Made by a program: the position numbers and the translations under genes. DNA of 8,991 bases, from assembly GCA_017481065.1 (NCBI GenBank), contig JAFUPT010000050.1, positions 1-8,991 on the forward strand, written 5' to 3'. This DNA comes from Clostridia bacterium. Lineage in GTDB: Bacteria; Bacillota_A; Clostridia; Christensenellales; Aristaeellaceae. Shown in pieces: positions 6,687 to 8,991 of this stretch. Positions within the stretch are counted from its first letter, which is position 1; every line of letters begins with the position of its first letter. Below the pieces are notes generated by a model. It ran no database searches. It saw only the letters and a program-made list of their open reading frames with translations, and was not told the origin of the DNA.

Positions 6687-6715
6687 ATTATAATCCCTAA
6701 CATACAAAAAGTCAA
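6687..6715 (-). promoter_or_regulatory. Sigma-A type promoter of the membrane protein/XRE operon
   Basis: Read on the minus strand, TTGACT (6710-6715) and a perfect TATAAT (6687-6692) are separated by exactly 17 bases. The -10 box lies about 34 bases before the ATG at 6653, leaving room for a short leader with a strong AAGGAGG. This is one of the best promoters in the window. Confidence 0.88.
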
Positions 6716-6726
6716 GTATATTTGAC
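6711..6726. promoter_or_regulatory. Candidate XRE operator overlapping the -35 box
   Basis: GTCAAGTATATTTGAC is palindromic at 14 of 16 positions (GTCAA/TTGAC arms) and covers the -35 region of the minus-strand promoter. A repressor bound here would block RNA polymerase. The likeliest binder is the XRE protein encoded by the same operon (inference). Confidence 0.5.
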
Positions 6727-6949
6727 AAAAAATATAAAATATTTTACTGGTGTTTCTTGGGAGTTTGCCGCTTCCGGATGCTGCATCCGAAATAATTAAC
6801 AGAAATAACCCTGGGAACCATTGGAAATGCATCGTTTTGCACCAAAGTATAGCCTAAGATTTACACAGACACAATCTGACGCACAAAATCCACAAGTATA
6901 ATATTTTGCAGTGAAGTTATACTTCCAAAGTTCCAAGGAGGAAATCAGA
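6727..6949 (+). promoter_or_regulatory. AT-rich intergenic region with probable promoter of the 77-residue gene
   Basis: A perfect TATAAT lies at 6897-6902, 47 bases before the ATG at 6950. The -35 is weak: CTGACG at 6876-6881 with short (15-base) spacing is the best match. A small hairpin, CGGATG (6775-6780)/CATCCG (6784-6789), lies further upstream. Nothing else in the region is recognisable, and no open frame in it looks coding. Confidence 0.45.
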
Positions 6950-7183
6950 ATGCAGAAGACTATTTGCAAGGTCGTTTACGATACCGAGGCAGCCGAGCTG
7001 GTTCATAAGTATACCTTCGGCAATTACGGCGATCCGGCTGGCTACGAGGAGATCCTCTTCCAGATGCCCGGCGGTCAGTATTTCGTATATGGCAATGGCG
7101 GCGAAGAATCCCCCTATGCTGAGGAGAAGATCACCCGCATCGCCAAGACCAAGGTTGAAGCATGGATTGAAGAGCACAAGTAA
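6950..7183 (+). CDS. Small protein of unknown function (77 residues)
   Basis: The ATG at 6950 follows a strong AAGGAGG (6935-6941), and the gene ends before a clear terminator, so it is a genuine single-gene unit. The protein is soluble and acidic, with no signal peptide or membrane segment. It has a pattern I associate with a family of small uncharacterised Bacillota proteins, many from accessory elements: VVYDTEAAELV (8-18), GYEEILFQ (31-38), a glycine-rich GGQYFVYGNGGEESPYAEE (41-59), and a C-terminal AWIEEHK helix. I know no function for them, and that family link is from memory of the pattern. An in-frame ATG at 6911 lies upstream of the ribosome binding site and is less likely to be used. 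Confidence 0.82.
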   Translation: MQKTICKVVYDTEAAELVHKYTFGNYGDPAGYEEILFQMPGGQYFVYGNGGEESPYAEEKITRIAKTKVEAWIEEHK

Positions 7184-7201
7184 TTCTCCATTTCAACTGC
7201 G

Positions 7202-7237
7202 AAAAAAACTGCACGCGCAAAGGCATGCAGTTTTTTT
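7202..7237 (+). terminator. Rho-independent terminator after the 77-residue gene
   Basis: A stem AAAAAAACTGCA (7202-7213) with TGCAGTTTTTTT (7226-7237) begins 18 bases after the stop, with a 12-base loop and further T residues beyond. The arm composition would also let it act on the opposite strand. Confidence 0.88.
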
Positions 7238-7250
7238 CTTTTCCCCTATG

Positions 7251-7279
7251 TTTACAAGCGCCGGAAACGGTGGTATAAT
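7251..7279 (+). promoter_or_regulatory. Promoter of smpB (and probably ssrA)
   Basis: TTTACA (7251-7256) and a perfect TATAAT (7274-7279) are 17 bases apart, with an extended -10 TG at 7271-7272. The -10 box ends 36 bases before the smpB ATG. No further good promoter is visible before ssrA, so this one may drive both. Confidence 0.85.
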
Positions 7280-7315
7280 AGATTGTGCAGTTTTTCAGTG
7301 AAGGGAGGAAGCGGC

Positions 7316-7783
7316 ATGGCTGGCAGGAAGGCCGGAACCAAATCCGTAGCCCAGAATAAGCGCGCGCGCCATGATTACTTCGTCCTGGAAACCTGGGAGG
7401 CGGGCATCGAGCTCAAGGGCGCGGAGGTAAAATCCATGCGCATGGGCAAGTGCAACCTCAAGGATTGCTACGCGCAGGTCGTAAACGGCGAAATGCTGGT
7501 CTACGGCATGCATATCAGCCCCTATGAAAAGGGAAGCTATTACAATACCGATCCCATGCGTCCCAAGCGGCTGCTGATGCACAAGGCCGAAATCCGTAAG
7601 TGCCGCCAGCAGGTCATGGAGCAGGGCCTCGCCCTGATCCCCCTGCAGGTTTACCTGAAGGATGGCCGCATGAAGCTGGAGCTTGCGCTCTGCAAGGGCA
7701 AAAAGCTCTACGACAAGCGCGATGATATCGCCAAGCGCGATGCCAAGCGCGATATCGAGCGGTCGATGAAGGAGCGGTATTGA
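7316..7783 (+). CDS. smpB: SsrA-binding protein SmpB
   Basis: The 155-residue protein matches SmpB over its full usual length. NKRARHDYFVLETWEAGIEL leads to the GAEVKSMR segment (commonly GTEVKS), then HISPYEKGSYYNTDPMRPKRLLMHK in the beta-barrel. The family-specific basic tail, GKKLYDKRDDIAKRDAKRDIERSMKERY, comes at the end. SmpB binds the tRNA-like part of tmRNA and delivers it to ribosomes stalled on broken messages; its tail reads the empty mRNA channel. The ATG at 7316 is chosen because AAGGGAGGAA (7301-7310) lies just before it; the upstream in-frame start is not supported. Its partner RNA, ssrA, follows 170 bases downstream, a common arrangement. Confidence 0.97.
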   Translation: MAGRKAGTKSVAQNKRARHDYFVLETWEAGIELKGAEVKSMRMGKCNLKDCYAQVVNGEMLVYGMHISPYEKGSYYNTDPMRPKRLLMHKAEIRKCRQQVMEQGLALIPLQVYLKDGRMKLELALCKGKKLYDKRDDIAKRDAKRDIERSMKERY

Positions 7784-7790
7784 GGGGATG

Positions 7791-7933
7791 CTGAGGGTAG
7801 CGCTCTCAAAAAACGCTAGGAGAAAGTCTTTTTCCTGGCCACCTCAGAAAGACGCGCAATACGCGCCTATGGAAAGGTTTCCAAAGGGTATCATTCCCTT
7901 TGGCGGGGGTTTCAGGGAACAGCGTCCCCTGAA
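7791..7933 (+). repeat. Modular hairpin element, copy D (between smpB and ssrA)
   Basis: This is the diverged form of the element at 4521-4697. Module h1 is TGAGGGT (7792-7798)/GCTCTCA (7802-7808), with G-U pairs. Module h2 is CTAGGAGAAA (7816-7825)/TTTTTCCTGG (7829-7838), also with G-U pairs. A shared ACCTCAG-AAAG segment follows (from 7841). Module h4 at 7851-7867 has a CGCG core and two mismatches. Module h5 is CCAAAGGG (7881-7888)/CCCTTTGG (7896-7903), and h6 is TTCAGGGAAC (7911-7920)/GTCCCCTGAA (7924-7933) with one mismatch. Module h3 of copy B is missing. The stem sequences differ from copies A and B, yet pairing is mostly kept. It begins 8 bases after the smpB stop and ends 20 bases before mature tmRNA. 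Confidence 0.78.
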
Positions 7934-7953
7934 TGCCTCTACCAATACACCGT

Positions 7954-8303
7954 GGGGCCGTACATGGTTTCGACGGGGGTACGGAAGGTCAGAGAAGCGA
8001 GCGGCAGCCCTGGACTGCCTAACAACGGGAACTTTAAATGAACTGACAACACTAACACTGTTGCTTACGCCGCTTAATGGCGTTCGTCGACCCTGAGCCT
8101 CCTGCGGCGCAGGCCATCGGCGTCATAAAGGCAGGGAACCAGCCGGCTTAAGCTTTGCGGCCGGTGGGATTTTATGAAGCTACTGAAGAAGGAATCCTGT
8201 CTGCGGGAGTCCTTCGGAGGGAATGTTAAAACACAGACTGCGCTCGGAGAAGCTCTGGTCGTCTGATCTTCGGACAGGGGTTCGACTCCCCTCGGCTCCA
8301 CCA
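7954..8303 (+). ncRNA. ssrA: Transfer-messenger RNA (tmRNA)
   Basis: The 350-base RNA has the tRNA-like ends of tmRNA. The 5' GGGGCCG (7954-7960) pairs with 3' CGGCTCC (8293-8299), followed by A and an encoded CCA (8301-8303). A T-arm with AGGGG, the loop TTCGACT and CCCCT precedes the 3' stem. The 5' part carries the near-universal ATGGTTTCGACGGGGGT. A hairpin GGCAG (8003-8007)/CTGCC (8015-8019), whose loop CCC can pair with GGG at 8027-8029, fits pseudoknot 1 just before the tag. It rescues stalled ribosomes with SmpB: it is charged with alanine, then read as a message that adds a degradation tag. It is not a split (permuted) form. No clear promoter lies directly upstream, so it is probably processed from an smpB-ssrA transcript. 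Confidence 0.97.
8045..8077 (+). other. tmRNA proteolysis tag reading frame (DNTNTVAYAA)
   Basis: Within ssrA, the frame ending GCC GCT TAA (8069-8077) encodes DNTNTVAYAA when read from GAC 8045. An in-frame TGA lies two codons upstream, so the tag cannot start earlier than ACT 8042. GAC is preferred as the resume codon because of the preceding AAATGAACT context and its distance from pseudoknot 1; TDNTNTVAYAA is the alternative. The final AYAA is the protease recognition end. Confidence 0.8.
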
Positions 8304-8310
8304 CAAATGG

Positions 8311-8361
8311 GAAATCCGAACCTGATTCCGATAGGAAAAGGGTTTGGATTTTTCCTTTTTT
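8311..8361 (+). terminator. Terminator of ssrA
   Basis: The stem AAATCCGAACC (8312-8322) with GGTTTGGATTT (8341-8351), including one G-U pair, is followed by T-rich sequence to 8361. It starts 8 bases after the CCA end. Confidence 0.85.
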
Positions 8362-8394
8362 AGAAAGCCGGGGCGGCGTTCATATGAATGATAG

Positions 8395-8559
8395 GGTGGG
8401 GAAGCGTATGGAAACAATAAAGTCATTGCAGAATGGGATTCATTCGGTGATTGGTTTGTAAGCGAACATGTGAGATATTCAACCATGTACCGGGAAAATC
8501 AATTCCAAATGATTGATGTTGTGGAAGGCGTACTGCGGAATATCGTTTTTGAAAGCTGA
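8395..8559 (+). pseudogene. Unrecognised coding remnant, 54 codons without a usable start
   Basis: After an in-frame TAG at 8392 the frame stays open to TGA at 8557-8559. It reads as plausible protein: NNKVIAEWDSFGDWFVSEH, then VRYSTMYRENQFQMIDVVEG and VLRNIVFES. There is no ribosome binding site or good start; the first in-frame ATG (8485) would leave only 24 residues. The aromatic and charged make-up looks like the C-terminal end of a real protein, so I read it as a leftover of a decayed or rearranged gene. I cannot name the family. The surrounding DNA is AT-richer than the core genes. It could instead be a chance open frame. Confidence 0.4.
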
Positions 8560-8621
8560 AAAAGCAGGCTTGAAGACAACACCAGCGTATTGCAACTGTT
8601 TTGCAAACGCATTTGAAGTGT

Positions 8622-8646
8622 ATATAAAAGCACAGCTTGTTTATAT
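8622..8646. promoter_or_regulatory. Inverted repeat upstream of the araA promoter
   Basis: ATATAAA (8622-8628) and TTTATAT (8640-8646) flank an inner AAGC/GCTT pair, giving an almost continuous 25-base palindrome with one extra base. It lies just upstream of the -35 of the araA promoter and could be a regulator site, or a weak hairpin with T residues after it. It does not obviously match a known AraR box. Confidence 0.35.
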
Positions 8647-8651
8647 TTTTC

Positions 8652-8680
8652 TGGACAGCTGTGTATCCACACTGTATAAT
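8652..8680 (+). promoter_or_regulatory. Promoter of araA
   Basis: TGGACA (8652-8657) and TATAAT (8675-8680) are separated by 17 bases, 34 bases before the araA ATG. A small palindrome, ACAGCTGT (8655-8662), overlaps the -35 box and might be bound by a repressor. Confidence 0.82.
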
Positions 8681-8714
8681 ACATATATCTGAATAACTCA
8701 AGGAGTGAATGATC

Positions 8715-8991
8715 ATGCAGTATAATTTCTGGTTTGTAGTTGGTTCCCAGTTCCTCTATGGCCCTGAAGTGCTGGAAACCGTTGAGGCACGCGCAAAGGA
8801 GATGGCCGCAGAGCTCTCCAAGAAGCTGCCCTATCCGCTGGTTTACAAGGTAACCGCCAAGACCAACAAGGAAATTGCCGATATCGTGAAGGAAGCCAAC
8901 TATGATGATACCTGCGCTGGCATCATCACCTGGTGTCATACCTTCTCTCCCTCCAAGATGTGGATCAATGGCCTGGCCAACCTCCAGAAGC
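8715..8991 (+). CDS. araA: L-arabinose isomerase, N-terminal part
   Basis: The first 92 codons are present; the gene continues beyond the window. The protein shows AraA N-terminal hallmarks: FWFVVGSQFLYGPEVLETV (5-23), a KLPYPLVYK strand, IVKEANYDDTCAGIITWCHTFSPSKMWINGL (about 58-88). The enzyme converts L-arabinose to L-ribulose in the cytoplasm, the first step of arabinose use, and is a hexamer in known members. ATG 8715 is supported by AAGGAG at 8700-8705 and by the promoter at 8652-8680. It is probably the first gene of its transcription unit; downstream genes such as araB or araD cannot be seen. Confidence 0.96.
   Translation, partial: MQYNFWFVVGSQFLYGPEVLETVEARAKEMAAELSKKLPYPLVYKVTAKTNKEIADIVKEANYDDTCAGIITWCHTFSPSKMWINGLANLQK

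Noticed and set aside
6654..6728. Upstream in-frame start adding 25 residues (MSNILDFLYV) to the membrane protein
   Set aside because: It lies upstream of the -10 box of the operon promoter, lacks a ribosome binding site, and the inner ATG has a strong one.
6722..6750. A divergent plus-strand promoter from TTGACA at 6722-6727
   Set aside because: No acceptable -10 is found at 16-18 bases; TTTACT is the best match. The 77-residue gene is served better by TATAAT at 6897-6902.
8074..8486. Minus-strand frames with VEPRGVEPLSEDQ and WWSRGESNPCPKIRRPE sequences
   Set aside because: They are the antisense of the tmRNA T-arm and 3' end. Such peptides are a well-known false annotation across tRNA and tmRNA genes.
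8423..8939. Minus-strand frames across the araA start and its promoter
   Set aside because: They oppose the conserved AraA N-terminus and span its promoter; composition is not protein-like.

Overview
The window looks like chromosomal DNA from a fairly GC-rich member of the Clostridia (Bacillota), probably an anaerobic gut-type lineage. The evidence is strong AAGGAGG-type ribosome binding sites, sigma-A style promoters, a bifunctional CitXG protein, a two-subunit Fe-S fumarase, an YtrA-like GntR regulator and a tmRNA tag ending AYAA. The exact genus cannot be read from the sequence.

Layout. (1) 1-316: the end of a class I fumarase/tartrate dehydratase beta subunit, followed by a hairpin. (2) 497-4504: a tightly packed plus-strand operon with overlapping stop/start codons: GntR regulator, CitXG (maturation of citrate lyase), a ten-helix EamA/DMT exporter and a type I asparaginase. 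(3) 4729-5703: an NYN-domain ribonuclease-like protein with two OST-HTH/LOTUS regions. (4) 5929-6653, minus strand: a five-helix membrane protein and a small XRE repressor, translationally coupled, behind one strong promoter with a palindrome over its -35 box. (5) 6950-7183: a small 77-residue orphan protein with its own terminator. (6) 7251-8361: the trans-translation pair smpB and ssrA (tmRNA), with a terminator. (7) 8362-8714: an AT-richer stretch with a coding remnant and a promoter, leading into the start of araA (L-arabinose isomerase), which runs off the window.

The most unusual content lies between the genes. Three intergenic regions (387-478, 4521-4697, 7791-7933) carry versions of one modular element: a string of small perfect hairpins that start about every 24 to 36 bases, mostly near 30. 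The arms differ between copies but pairing is mostly kept, through compensatory changes and G-U pairs. A fourth region (5709-5840) has a different set of nested hairpins. All three related copies lie in the same orientation between co-directional genes, so they would be transcribed. One lies between smpB and ssrA, where no separate ssrA promoter is visible.

The metabolic genes suggest C4/citrate and asparagine use: fumarase interconverts fumarate and malate, CitXG prepares citrate lyase, and asparaginase supplies aspartate. The citrate lyase structural genes are not in the window, so this link is inference.
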